Assembly (NCBI RefSeq): GCF_004104075.1
Contig: NZ_QOVK01000001.1
Span: 682,001-746,000 of the forward strand
Direction: 5' to 3'
DNA: 64,000 bases
Source: Leeuwenhoekiella polynyae
Lineage (GTDB): Bacteria > Bacteroidota > Bacteroidia > Flavobacteriales > Flavobacteriaceae
This document shows, piece after piece, positions 35,334-44,730 of this stretch. Each line of letters starts with the position of its first letter. The first letter of the stretch is position 1. Under the pieces are notes generated by a model, which was not told the DNA's origin, did no database searches, and was given only the letters and a program-made list of their open reading frames with translations. The position numbers and the translations under genes are program-made.

Positions 35334-35624
35334 GTTATTCTTAAATTCGGGCATTTATTTTTCATAGTTCTCAAGAATGATTCATTGATTTTATAGAATC
35401 TATATTTTGTTTAAACTACTGGTAATTTAATTTGATATAAATGTTAAAAATTTAAGTTTTTAAGATTGTTTTAAGATATTACTGCTGTTTAATCAATTAG
35501 TTTAGAGCCTATCCTTTCAGGTCTTATCTTAAATTCCACCGCGGAAAACACTTTTCTTTTTAGAAAATATTAAGATTTTGATTTTTAAGGCTAAAGCATC
35601 ATTAATCAAAACTTATCTGTTTTT
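35334..35624. other. Non-coding gap before tldD
   Basis: The gap between the terminator and the TldD gene is A+T-rich and holds no gene I can support. It should contain the tldD promoter; I could not pick a convincing -33/-7 pair. Confidence 0.4.
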
Positions 35625-37265
35625 ATGAAAAGAAGAAACTTTGTTCAACTTACTGGTCTTGGAGCAGGGGCATTAATGTTACCTGTCTCGATGATGGGTA
35701 ATGACATTGCTGCTGAAGCATTATTAGAACCCGGTCTGGATCTGTTTACCAAAAAATCCTTAGCAGATGTAGCATTGAATACAGCACGTTCTCTAGGTGC
35801 TTCCTATGCAGATGCACGTATAGGCCGTTACCTCAATCAATATGTTTTTACCCGTGAAGATAAGGTACAAAACGTTGTGAATACCGAGTCTTTTGGGGTG
35901 GGTGTTCGTGTCATAGCAAACGGTACCTGGGGTTTTGCATCAACAAATGATGTGAGTGATGCCGGTATTAAAAAAGCAACACAGCAAGCGGTTGCTATAG
36001 CAAAGGCAAATTCAAAAATACAAACAGACCCTGTGGTTTTGGCTCCCGTTGAAGCTCATGGTGAAGTGAGTTGGAAAACACCCTTAAAAAAGGATTTTAG
36101 AGAAGTACCGGTTTCTGAAAAAGTGGAGCTGTTGCTTGATGCAAATGCTGCTGCAATGAATGCAGGAGCCAACTTTGTGAATTCGGCTTTGTTTATGGTA
36201 AATGAGCAAAAATATTTTGCCTCAACAGATGGATCATACATCGATCAGGATATACATCGCATCTGGCCAACATTTGGTGTCACCGCCATAGATAGAGAAG
36301 CCGGTAAATTTAAATCTCGCCAGGCAATGAGTGCTCCTATGGGAATGGGATATGAATATATGGACGGTCTCGAAAGTGAAAAGCTAATGAGTCCGGCAGG
36401 ATTCAATCTGTATCGTAACAGTTATGATATTATAGAAGATGCAACTACTGCTGCAAAACAGGCTAAAGAAATGCTTACTGCAGAATCTGTACAACCGGGT
36501 AAATACGATTTGGTTTTAGAGCCTAATCACCTTGGGTTGACTATTCATGAATCAGTAGGTCACCCTCTGGAGCTTGATCGTGTTTTAGGATATGAAGCAA
36601 ATTATGCCGGAACCAGTTTTGCCACTCTAGATAAATGGAAATCCGGAGACTTTAAATACGGTAGTGATATTGTGAACATCGTGGCAGATAAAACACAACC
36701 GCACTCTCTTGGTGCTGTGGGATATGATGATGAAGGGGTGAAGACTAAGAAATGGGATTTAATTCGTAACGGTATTCTGGTCAATTACGAAGCGATTCGG
36801 GATCAGGTAAGCATTTTAGATCAGAATGAATCTCATGGATGTTGTTATGCACAAAGCTGGAATGATGTGCAGTTTCAGCGTATGCCAAACATATCGCTTG
36901 AAGCCGGTAAAGAACCGTATTCTGTTGAAGAAATGATCAAAGATGTAGAAAAAGGAATTTATATCGCAGGTCGTGGTAGTTATTCCATAGATCAGCAACG
37001 CTATAATTTTCAGTTTGGTGGTACGGTATTTTATGAGATAAAAGAGGGTAAGATTGTAGGAATGCTTAATGATGTTGCCTACCAGTCTAACACCCAGGAG
37101 TTTTGGAATTCCTGTGCAAAGATTTGTGATGAGGGCGACTACAGGTTGTTTGGGTCTTTCTTTGACGGGAAAGGGCAGCCTTCTCAGGTAAGTGCTGTTT
37201 CTCACGGTAGTTCTACAACGCGTTTTGACGGTGTGAATGTGATTAATACAGGAAGATCTGTCTAA
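35625..37265 (+). CDS. tldD: TldD-family metalloprotease with Tat-like leader
   Basis: The 546-aa TldD/PmbA-family protein has the metal-binding motif H308-E309-S-V-G-H313 (HExxxH), which marks the catalytic TldD subunit. The N-terminus MKRRNFVQLTGLGAGALMLP has twin arginines, a following hydrophobic stretch and a small-residue region, as in a Tat export signal. E. coli TldD lacks such a leader. The family acts on unfolded peptides, for example microcin B17 leader and CcdA, as a heterodimer with TldE, encoded 33 bases downstream. The substrate here is unknown. No RiPP precursor or antitoxin gene is visible nearby. Confidence 0.87.
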   Translation: MKRRNFVQLTGLGAGALMLPVSMMGNDIAAEALLEPGLDLFTKKSLADVALNTARSLGASYADARIGRYLNQYVFTREDKVQNVVNTESFGVGVRVIANGTWGFASTNDVSDAGIKKATQQAVAIAKANSKIQTDPVVLAPVEAHGEVSWKTPLKKDFREVPVSEKVELLLDANAAAMNAGANFVNSALFMVNEQKYFASTDGSYIDQDIHRIWPTFGVTAIDREAGKFKSRQAMSAPMGMGYEYMDGLESEKLMSPAGFNLYRNSYDIIEDATTAAKQAKEMLTAESVQPGKYDLVLEPNHLGLTIHESVGHPLELDRVLGYEANYAGTSFATLDKWKSGDFKYGSDIVNIVADKTQPHSLGAVGYDDEGVKTKKWDLIRNGILVNYEAIRDQVSILDQNESHGCCYAQSWNDVQFQRMPNISLEAGKEPYSVEEMIKDVEKGIYIAGRGSYSIDQQRYNFQFGGTVFYEIKEGKIVGMLNDVAYQSNTQEFWNSCAKICDEGDYRLFGSFFDGKGQPSQVSAVSHGSSTTRFDGVNVINTGRSV

Positions 37266-37298
37266 ATTCTTTTATCTAACTAATTAATACAAAGTACA

Positions 37299-38615
37299 AT
37301 GGCAATATATACAGAAGAAGAATCACGTAAGATATTAGAGAAGGCAATGAGCTTTTCTAAAGCTGATGCGTGCGTGATTAACCTTGGCGGAAGTGAAAGC
37401 GGCAATATTCGTTATGCCCGGAACACGGTTTCTACAGCTGGGCATCAATCTAATCAAAGTCTGGCAGTGGAAGCTAGCTTTGGAAAGAAATCTGGCACAG
37501 CAACTATAGATGAATTTGACGATGCTTCCCTAGAGAAAGTAGTGCGTCGTGCAGAAGAACTGGCGCAACTCTCTCCTGAAAACCCAGAGTTTATGGAGCC
37601 GTTAGGATCCCAAACTTATGATGAGTCGGTGAGCTACTCAGAAGCTACGGCAAATACAACTCCGGAATTTAGGGCGGACGTTGCAGCAAAAAGTATCAAA
37701 CCTGCAAGCGAAAAAGAGGTAACCGCAGCTGGTTTTTTAGATGACGGTGCCGGTTTTAGCGCAATGCTCAACTCAAACGGACTTTTCGCCTATAATAAGT
37801 CTACAAATGTTGACTTCACTGTGACGATGCGTACCAATGATGGTACGGGGTCTGGTTGGGTGACGCGTGATTATAATGATATTTCAAAGTTTGATGCTGA
37901 AGAAGCTTCTGCCATAGCAATTGATAAAGCGGTGATGTCGCGCGAGGCAAGGGCTATTGAACCGGGGCGTTACACGGTGATACTGGAGCCTGCTGCTGCA
38001 GAAGAGTTACTGGGTAATATGGGACGTGCCTTTAATGCACGTACTGCAGATGAGGGGAGAAGCTTTATGTCTAAAGAAGGCGGCGGAACAAAGTTGGGAG
38101 ACAAAATTGTAGATGAGCGTGTGACCATCTGGTCAGATCCTCTGCATCCAGATGTGCCCACTTCAACCTGGAGTGGTGATGGTTTACCACGCAAAAAAAC
38201 AATGTGGGTAGAAAATGGAGTGGTAAAAAACCTGGCGTATGACCGGTATTGGGCATCGCAACAAGGGGTTGATCCGGTACCGTATCCCAGCAATATGATT
38301 ATGCAAGGCGGTGATGCTTCGCTTGATGATATGATTAAACGTACAAAACGCGGAATTTTAGTGACGCGTTTCTGGTATATTCGTTCAGTAGATCCACAAA
38401 CCCTATTGTTTACCGGTCTTACTCGTGACGGAACGTTTTACATTGAGAATGGTCAGATCAAATACCCGGTGAAGAATTTCCGTTTTAATGAGAGCCCTAT
38501 CATCATGCTCAACAACCTGGAAGAGTTGGGTGAGCAGGTCCGCGTTAACGGCAACCTTATCCCGTATATGAAGATTCGAGACTTTACATTTACCAGCCTT
38601 TCAGATGCTGTGTAA
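37299..38615 (+). CDS. tldE: TldE/PmbA-family protease subunit
   Basis: The 438-aa protein has the PmbA/TldE fold and lacks the HExxxH motif; EPAAAEELLGNMGRAF occupies the matching position, as in TldE. It has no signal peptide: the start MAIYTEEESRKILEKAM is cytosolic in character. The residues GDASLDDMIKRTKRGILVTRF near the C-terminal third are typical of the family. TldE forms the active site with TldD, so the lack of a leader next to a leader-bearing TldD is notable. A strong terminator follows, separating it from the DUF4159/MoxR genes. Confidence 0.87.
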   Translation: MAIYTEEESRKILEKAMSFSKADACVINLGGSESGNIRYARNTVSTAGHQSNQSLAVEASFGKKSGTATIDEFDDASLEKVVRRAEELAQLSPENPEFMEPLGSQTYDESVSYSEATANTTPEFRADVAAKSIKPASEKEVTAAGFLDDGAGFSAMLNSNGLFAYNKSTNVDFTVTMRTNDGTGSGWVTRDYNDISKFDAEEASAIAIDKAVMSREARAIEPGRYTVILEPAAAEELLGNMGRAFNARTADEGRSFMSKEGGGTKLGDKIVDERVTIWSDPLHPDVPTSTWSGDGLPRKKTMWVENGVVKNLAYDRYWASQQGVDPVPYPSNMIMQGGDASLDDMIKRTKRGILVTRFWYIRSVDPQTLLFTGLTRDGTFYIENGQIKYPVKNFRFNESPIIMLNNLEELGEQVRVNGNLIPYMKIRDFTFTSLSDAV

Positions 38616-38632
38616 GTATTTCATACAAACAG

Positions 38633-38670
38633 AAACTGGTTACTTTTTTAAGTAGCCAGTTTTATTTTTT
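38633..38670 (+). terminator. Terminator between tldE and the DUF4159 gene
   Basis: A 13-base stem (AAACTGGTTACTT against AAGTAGCCAGTTT, one G-T pair) with a TTTT loop is followed by TTTATTTTTT. It makes the downstream cluster a separate transcription unit unless there is readthrough. Confidence 0.75.
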
Positions 38671-38736
38671 CCAAAGAAATTACTGAAGTCTGACTTTTGG
38701 TAAAATCAAACTTCACCAATACATTTTAACCCCTCC

Positions 38737-39366
38737 TTGCTTACATTGAACAACGATTTTTTCTTCACAAGACTGCAATACGAGTCGGGCGACTGGGATG
38801 TTGACCAGCGTATGCCGTCTAACCTCCTCAATTCGCTGGTGGAATATACAACGCTTAAAATAGATACTCGGGAAAACATCATTTCACTAAGTAGCGATGC
38901 AATTTTTAAATGTCCGTTTTGCTACATTTCGGGGCATAAACTGGTACAGTTTACTTCAAAAGAGCGGGAAAATTTTGAGAAGTACGTAAACAACGGCGGT
39001 TTTGTGTTTGCAGATGATTGTAACCACGACATAGACGGACTTTTTGCTAAATCTTTTGAACGGCAGATGGAAGAGATTTTTGGTCCGGATGAACTCCAGA
39101 AAATTCCCAATGACCACGAAATTTATTCCTCTTTTTTTGAATTTGATGACGGTCCGCCTACAACCTCTCAGGAGCTTAATGGCTGGGGTGATGATCTCGT
39201 TCATGAATACCTTAAAGCTATTGTTGTCAATGGCAGAATAGGAGTTTTGTATAGTAATAAAGATTATGGTTGCGAGTGGGATTACGACTTTAGAAATAAA
39301 CGATTTTATAGAATAGACAATACACGATTTGGGGTGAATATTGTGATGTATGCCCTTACCTCTTAA
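38737..39366 (+). CDS. DUF4159 domain protein (209 aa)
   Basis: Homologues begin with a short lead-in and FFFTRLQYESGDWDVDQRMP-like sequence, as here, so the start must be one of the nearby TTG codons (38737 or 38746). No ATG exists between the upstream in-frame stop and the conserved region. The protein is soluble, with a Cys pair in KCPFCYISG at ~49-57 and a conserved YVNNGGFVFADDC, typical of a glutamine-amidotransferase-like fold. The role is unknown. DUF4159 proteins commonly accompany MoxR-DUF58-BatA genes, as here, with MoxR 9 bases downstream. Confidence 0.75.
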   Translation: MLTLNNDFFFTRLQYESGDWDVDQRMPSNLLNSLVEYTTLKIDTRENIISLSSDAIFKCPFCYISGHKLVQFTSKERENFEKYVNNGGFVFADDCNHDIDGLFAKSFERQMEEIFGPDELQKIPNDHEIYSSFFEFDDGPPTTSQELNGWGDDLVHEYLKAIVVNGRIGVLYSNKDYGCEWDYDFRNKRFYRIDNTRFGVNIVMYALTS

Positions 39367-39375
39367 CTTAAAAAT

Positions 39376-40368
39376 ATGGATAACGAATTGGTGAAAATCG
39401 AGCAGGAAGTTAATAGCCTTACAGCAAAGATTACACAGCTCAAACAAGAAATCGGCAAGATAATTATAGGGCAAGAAGAAACGGTAGAGCAGTTGTTGAT
39501 TACCTTTTTGGCGGGTGGTCATGCATTGCTTGAAGGTGTTCCCGGACTTGCCAAAACCTTGATGATTCGCACGTTGGCGCAAGCCATAGATTTAAAATTT
39601 AAGCGTATTCAATTTACGCCAGATTTGATGCCATCAGACATTATAGGAACCGAAATCCTTGAAGAAGATCAGACCACCGGGAAGAAATTCTTTGAATTCA
39701 ATAAAGGACCTATTTTCTCAAACATCATACTGGCTGATGAGATTAACCGTACTCCACCAAAAACTCAGGCTGCTTTGCTTGAGGCTATGCAGGAATTTGA
39801 AGTGACCTACTCAGGAAAAACCTATTCTTTGGATAAGCCATTCTTTATTTTGGCAACACAAAACCCTATTGAACAATCCGGAACTTTCCCGTTGCCGGAA
39901 GCACAACAAGACCGATTTTTACTGTACATCCGTATTGGGTATCCTACAGAAACCGATGAAACTGCGATTTTAAAAGCGACAACAAGTTCTAAGAAAGCTA
40001 AAGTCAATTCGGTGATTTCTGGTGAGGAGATTATTCGTTTACAAGAGTTGGTTCGTGAAGTTCCCATAAGTGATGATTTAATCGCTAAGGTGAGTAAACT
40101 AATACGTGCCACACGCCCGGAAACAACACCAGATGATTACGTCAAACAATGGGTGAGCTGGGGAGCCGGTCCACGTGCGGGGCAGGCGATGATTTTAACA
40201 GCAAAAGCAAGAGCTTTAGCACAAGGTCGACTCTCAGTAACCCCGGCCGATTTAAAGTTTGTAGCGTTCCCTGTTTTGCGCCATCGCGTAATTGTGAATT
40301 TTAAAGCCGAAGCAGCAAACATCAATACCGATAGGGTTACTCAGAAACTAGTAGACACAATTTTATAA
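39376..40368 (+). CDS. MoxR-family AAA+ ATPase
   Basis: The 330-aa protein has Walker A GVPGLAKT at 54-61, Walker B in IILADEINRT (~115-124), a sensor-1-like ATQNP and the C-terminal AAA lid. It has the IGQEE start region of MoxR proteins. Members act as chaperone-like ATPases that pair with vWA-domain proteins. Here the partner is the DUF58 gene, which begins three bases after the stop. It acts in the cytosol, probably at the inner face of the membrane where the downstream BatA-type proteins sit. Confidence 0.9.
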   Translation: MDNELVKIEQEVNSLTAKITQLKQEIGKIIIGQEETVEQLLITFLAGGHALLEGVPGLAKTLMIRTLAQAIDLKFKRIQFTPDLMPSDIIGTEILEEDQTTGKKFFEFNKGPIFSNIILADEINRTPPKTQAALLEAMQEFEVTYSGKTYSLDKPFFILATQNPIEQSGTFPLPEAQQDRFLLYIRIGYPTETDETAILKATTSSKKAKVNSVISGEEIIRLQELVREVPISDDLIAKVSKLIRATRPETTPDDYVKQWVSWGAGPRAGQAMILTAKARALAQGRLSVTPADLKFVAFPVLRHRVIVNFKAEAANINTDRVTQKLVDTIL

Positions 40369-40371
40369 CCG

Positions 40372-41268
40372 ATGCAAACCAACTATCAAGAACTCCTAAA
40401 ACCCGAAATCCTGCATGAGGTGTCAGGCCTAAGCCTGCTGGCTCGGGTTGTAGTTGATGGATATTTGCAAGGTTTGAACCGCAGTAAAAGTCTGGGTAGT
40501 GGTATGGAATTCAGTCAGTACCGTGGGTATGAACCGGGCGATGACTTGCGTTTGCTAGACTGGAAAATGTTAGCGCGTTCTGGACGCTATTATATCAAAC
40601 AATCTGAGATAGAATCTCAAGTTTCGGTGAAGTTTATTCTTGATGCGAGTAACTCCATGTTGCATCAGGAAGGGAATCTGACAAAAATGGATTATGCCCG
40701 GATTCTTGTGGCAAGTCTGTCTTATCTCGCACACAAACAGGGAGATGAAGTCGGTCTTTTTGCGTTAAGTGAAAGCAACTTAACCACGATTTACCCTAAA
40801 GCCAGTGTACAACATTTTAACCGGCTGTTAGAGGAATTGATCCGTATTGAAACTGTCGGAAAATGGCCGCCTCATGCTATTACAAATGAGCGTCTGCATG
40901 AGCGCGGCCGCAAGGAACTGATATTTTTTATTACGGATATGTATGAGCACGGGGATGAACTTTCAGCATTCACAAAAGCTTTGAAAACGTCTCGAAATGA
41001 GGTCGCAGTACTGCAGATTTTAGGTAAAGATGAACTGAATTTTGAATATAGCGGGACGGTAACTTTTGAGGATTTAGAAACGGGTACAAAATTAAAGGTG
41101 GCGGCAAAAGAAGCCCGAACACATTATTTGGAAAACCTAACTAACAAACTAAAAAAGACCGAAGAACTGTTACTGAATCAAGGCATAAGCCATCAGGTAT
41201 TTACAATGGGTGAACCGCTTGGAGCAACTCTCAATTTGTTTTTAAAAAAACGCATAAACTTAGTATAA
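40372..41268 (+). CDS. DUF58-family protein with vWA-type MIDAS motif
   Basis: The 298-aa protein contains the DUF58 core GMEFSQYRGYEPGDDLRLLDW at ~44-64 and a vWA MIDAS motif D91-A-S93-N-S95. It lacks a membrane helix, so it is a cytosolic or peripheral partner of the MoxR ATPase. The adjacent MoxR gene and the BatA-like gene (one base after its stop) define the standard MoxR-DUF58-BatA order. The function of the system in Bacteroidetes is not settled; stress tolerance and envelope roles have been proposed. Confidence 0.88.
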   Translation: MQTNYQELLKPEILHEVSGLSLLARVVVDGYLQGLNRSKSLGSGMEFSQYRGYEPGDDLRLLDWKMLARSGRYYIKQSEIESQVSVKFILDASNSMLHQEGNLTKMDYARILVASLSYLAHKQGDEVGLFALSESNLTTIYPKASVQHFNRLLEELIRIETVGKWPPHAITNERLHERGRKELIFFITDMYEHGDELSAFTKALKTSRNEVAVLQILGKDELNFEYSGTVTFEDLETGTKLKVAAKEARTHYLENLTNKLKKTEELLLNQGISHQVFTMGEPLGATLNLFLKKRINLV

Positions 41269-41269
41269 T

Positions 41270-42514
41270 ATGTTTTTTGCTAATCCACTGTATTTATGGG
41301 CTTTGTTGGGACTTGCTGTTCCCGTGGCGATACATTTGTGGAGCAAAAGTGAGGGTAAAACAATCCAAGTGGGTAGTATCTCCATGTTTCAGGAGTCTGA
41401 AACTACACAAAGTAACAGCCTGCATCTTAACGAGTGGATTTTGTTGCTTTTGCGCATGCTTGCCGTTGCGTTGCTGGTGTTTATTTTGGCAGAGCCTTTC
41501 GCTAAAGCACAAACAAAAAAAGAAGATTTAGTCTATCTCGTAGAACCTGGTTTACTAGAATTACAATCTTTTAAACTCGTGCTTGACAGTCTTGCTGAAA
41601 AGCAGGAGGTGAAGCTCTTGCAAAAGGACTTTTCTACGTATAAACCCGAGGATACATTAGTAGATAACAGCACGATAAATTATTGGCAACTAGTTCAAGA
41701 ACTTCAAGAGTTACAGGCTGATCGTATTGTGGTGTATTCACAATCTTTAGCAAAAGGTTTAAAAGGAAAGCGTCCCGAAATTCCTGAACATATAAACTGG
41801 ATAACGATTGATTCTACTGCTGCTGTTGATGAGGTTCTGCAGCTGCGTCAATTGCAGGATTCGGTTGAAGTTTTAAACCTGCATAGCACTCGTGACAAAC
41901 TGTATTTTACTAAGGAATTTATAGCATTAAAGAAAGCTCAGGATTTGAATAAAGGTATTGACCTTATTGCTACCGACACCCTTTCTATTTCTTTTTCAGC
42001 AACAGATTCGCTGACCTCGCAGATCCCATTTTTAAAAGCTGGTTTTGAAGCCTTAAACAGTTATCTGAATCAACCTATAGTTTTCAAGCAGATTGAGAAC
42101 CCTGCTGAAATTGAAGCAGAAACAGCTGTTTTAATTTGGCTGCAGCCCAATAATCCACCTGAAGTTGACGGGATCACCTTACTATTTAATCCTGATGCAT
42201 TTGCAACTCATTTGGTTGAGCCGGTTGATGCTAAAAACTATGTGTTGACTCAACTCATTACACGTAAGCATGCAGTTACAAACCATCTCCCTGAACAGTT
42301 GTTGCCATTACTCAACCTGCATCCGGAACTAGCGATCGAAATTGCTAAATATGACAACAGAGTAGCTTCTTCCGAAGAGATACAACCTTTAAAAATTGAT
42401 GGGGATAACCAGATCGATGAAGCATCGATGATCCCTTTTACGCCGTGGTTTTGGCTGGCTCTTGTACTCGTTTTGATCGTTGAACGCATGGTATCCCGAA
42501 TACGAAAGCAATGA
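41270..42514 (+). CDS. BatA-domain membrane protein
   Basis: The 414-aa protein has the BatA N-terminal signature MFFANPLYLWALLGLAVP with a first helix, then a second helix at ~60-80 (LLLLRMLAVALLVFILAEPF). A long extracytoplasmic region and a C-terminal helix (~390-408) end in RIRKQ. The middle part lacks an obvious MIDAS motif, so it is a BatA-like shell rather than a full vWA protein. It overlaps the next gene by four bases (ATGA), showing coupled translation. Confidence 0.8.
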   Translation: MFFANPLYLWALLGLAVPVAIHLWSKSEGKTIQVGSISMFQESETTQSNSLHLNEWILLLLRMLAVALLVFILAEPFAKAQTKKEDLVYLVEPGLLELQSFKLVLDSLAEKQEVKLLQKDFSTYKPEDTLVDNSTINYWQLVQELQELQADRIVVYSQSLAKGLKGKRPEIPEHINWITIDSTAAVDEVLQLRQLQDSVEVLNLHSTRDKLYFTKEFIALKKAQDLNKGIDLIATDTLSISFSATDSLTSQIPFLKAGFEALNSYLNQPIVFKQIENPAEIEAETAVLIWLQPNNPPEVDGITLLFNPDAFATHLVEPVDAKNYVLTQLITRKHAVTNHLPEQLLPLLNLHPELAIEIAKYDNRVASSEEIQPLKIDGDNQIDEASMIPFTPWFWLALVLVLIVERMVSRIRKQ

Positions 42515-44730
42515 GGAGTACCGGGCAACATAAGGTTTTAAAATTTAAGCAACGGTGGCAAACCCATTTGTGGTTGCAAGTGGTATTGCTTGCTTTGATC
42601 CCTGCTGCTACGCTCTATATATTGTCGTTTCAAATAGCCCTAAGTCTCTTTATTTTTATGCTAATGGGCTTAATCGGACTGCTGTTTTTTAAGCCTTTTT
42701 CGGTACCTATTTCACGTGTTATTCAATTTGTTGATGGCAATTTGCAAAATTCAGAATATAGCGCAGCATTGGTTTTTCAACCTAAAGAAGAGTTGACGCG
42801 TTTAGCGCAAATTCAACGTTACAGAACCGAAGAAAAAATAGCTGCAGAACTTAAAAGTTTACAACCACCGGTACATTATAAGCGTTTTAGTATCTGCCTT
42901 TTGGGAGCTCTTGCAACCCTACTAATTGTGTTTACCGTTTTTAAAGCAACAGATACACGGTCACTGAATTATTCTGTAAAACCTGAAAATGAAATGATCG
43001 TTCGGGCGGTTGATTCTTCTGAAGTGCAACAAATTCCTCCTAAAATCATCAAGCAATCGGTAAAGCTGCGTTATCCTGCATACACTTCCTTAGGTTCAAG
43101 AAGTACTGAAAGTATGGATATCAAAGCACTTGAAGGTTCACAGATCACGTGGAGTTTGCAGTTTGATCAGAAAGTAGATTCTGTTTTTATGGAAAGTCAA
43201 TCAACACAGTATTTGATGCAACGCAACAGAGATACGTATCAAAGAAGTCAACACGTCTCAGCTTCCGGTTTTTACAATTTTAAGTTTGTAGATACGCTGG
43301 GCAACGTCTATATATCAGATTTGCATAGCATAGAAACCATGTACGACGAAGCACCACAAGTCGATATATTCAATTTAGACCCATTTACTTCTTTTGAACC
43401 CCAGGATGAAAAAACAATCCGTTTTGAAACTCAAATCACTGATGATTATGGTATTGCCGATGCGTTTATTGTTGCAACGGTGAGTCGGGGCTCGGGAGAA
43501 TCGGTGAAGTTTCGGGAGGAGAAAATTGCATTTAATTCTGCTATAGCAACAGGAACTAAACAGCAATCGCTTTTACAAAAAATCAATCTGGATGCTCTTA
43601 ACATGGAGCCGGGAGATGAACTCTATTTTTATATTCACGCGCAAGATTTAAAAACGCCTAAACCTAATATCACTCGAAGTGAAACCTATTTTGCCGTGAT
43701 TAAAGACACGACCCAGTATGAGTTTGTGGAGGCCGGCGGGATGGGAGTAGACCTGATTCCTGATTATTTTAGAAGTCAGCGTCAACTCATCATTGATACC
43801 GAAAAACTGATCAAAAACAAGTCTAAACTTAGTACTAAAGCGTTTAATGCTACCAGTAATGAACTGGCATTTGACCAGAAAAGTTTGCGGTTAAAATACG
43901 GAGAATTTATGGGGGATGAAGCAGAAGGTGGTCTGGCTGCACAGCAAGGAGACCCCGGAGCGATTGAAGCTGAAACCGATGATCTGCTCGCAGAATACGC
44001 ACACAAGCATGACGGTGCTAATGAGCATAATCTTGTGGAAGATGAGCATGAGCACGAAGAGAAAGAAGGGGAAGAGGAAAATCCACTGGAAAAGTATGTG
44101 CACAACCACGATGATCCTGAGGAATCGACGCTTTTTGCGAAGTCGCTTAAGCGTAAGCTGCGAGCGGCATTAAACATTATGTGGGATGCTGAGTTGCATT
44201 TGCGTATGTATGACCCAAAACAATCGTTGCCGTATCAATATGAAGCCTTAGAACTGATTCAGGAACTAAAAAATAGTTCCCGTATTTACGTGCATCGCAT
44301 CGGGTTTGACCCGCCACCTATAAAAGAAGATAAGCGCTTGAGTGGTGAACTCAAAGATGTGGATAGTTTTACAAAGCAAGAAGATTTTAAAGAATCTGAA
44401 AACTTTAAAGCTTTGCGGAAAGCGATTAACAGGTTAGAACAATTGATTGCACATCAAAGGGAAATAACTTCTGTAGATCAAGAAACTTTTGAAGCGGCAG
44501 GTAATGAATTGGCCGCTTTGGCGATAGAGCATCCGGGAAATCACTTAGAGACTTTGCAACAACTGCGGTGGATTTCTAAAAACCTGAATACCCAAGTTGA
44601 AGATTTAAAACGTTTACAAAACGGACTCCTAAAAGCATTACCCGAGCAGGAAGCAAATCCTTCAAAAATAAAGTCACATTATAGCAAATTAGATGCGTTG
44701 CTGGTTAAAAAGTTAGACGCTGATGAGTGA
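42511..44730 (+). CDS. Large membrane protein of unknown function with His/Glu-rich segment
   Basis: The 739-aa protein has two or three helices in the first ~150 residues (LWLQVVLLALIPAATLYIL and a second ~20-residue segment, then one near 130-150). A beta-rich region (~160-400) follows. The C-terminal half is helical and strongly acidic. Around residues 490-545 there are repeated His and Glu groups (YAHKHDGANEHNLVEDEHEH and YVHNHDD), a possible metal-binding stretch. I do not recognise a domain; the layout resembles DUF4175-type proteins of MoxR clusters. It overlaps the next gene by eight bases. Confidence 0.72.
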   Translation: MRSTGQHKVLKFKQRWQTHLWLQVVLLALIPAATLYILSFQIALSLFIFMLMGLIGLLFFKPFSVPISRVIQFVDGNLQNSEYSAALVFQPKEELTRLAQIQRYRTEEKIAAELKSLQPPVHYKRFSICLLGALATLLIVFTVFKATDTRSLNYSVKPENEMIVRAVDSSEVQQIPPKIIKQSVKLRYPAYTSLGSRSTESMDIKALEGSQITWSLQFDQKVDSVFMESQSTQYLMQRNRDTYQRSQHVSASGFYNFKFVDTLGNVYISDLHSIETMYDEAPQVDIFNLDPFTSFEPQDEKTIRFETQITDDYGIADAFIVATVSRGSGESVKFREEKIAFNSAIATGTKQQSLLQKINLDALNMEPGDELYFYIHAQDLKTPKPNITRSETYFAVIKDTTQYEFVEAGGMGVDLIPDYFRSQRQLIIDTEKLIKNKSKLSTKAFNATSNELAFDQKSLRLKYGEFMGDEAEGGLAAQQGDPGAIEAETDDLLAEYAHKHDGANEHNLVEDEHEHEEKEGEEENPLEKYVHNHDDPEESTLFAKSLKRKLRAALNIMWDAELHLRMYDPKQSLPYQYEALELIQELKNSSRIYVHRIGFDPPPIKEDKRLSGELKDVDSFTKQEDFKESENFKALRKAINRLEQLIAHQREITSVDQETFEAAGNELAALAIEHPGNHLETLQQLRWISKNLNTQVEDLKRLQNGLLKALPEQEANPSKIKSHYSKLDALLVKKLDADE

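Noticed and set aside
43782-44177. Antisense Ser/Cys-rich open frame in the 739-aa gene
   Set aside because: The Cys/Ser richness is the complement of the His/Glu-rich coding segment on the plus strand; no independent evidence.
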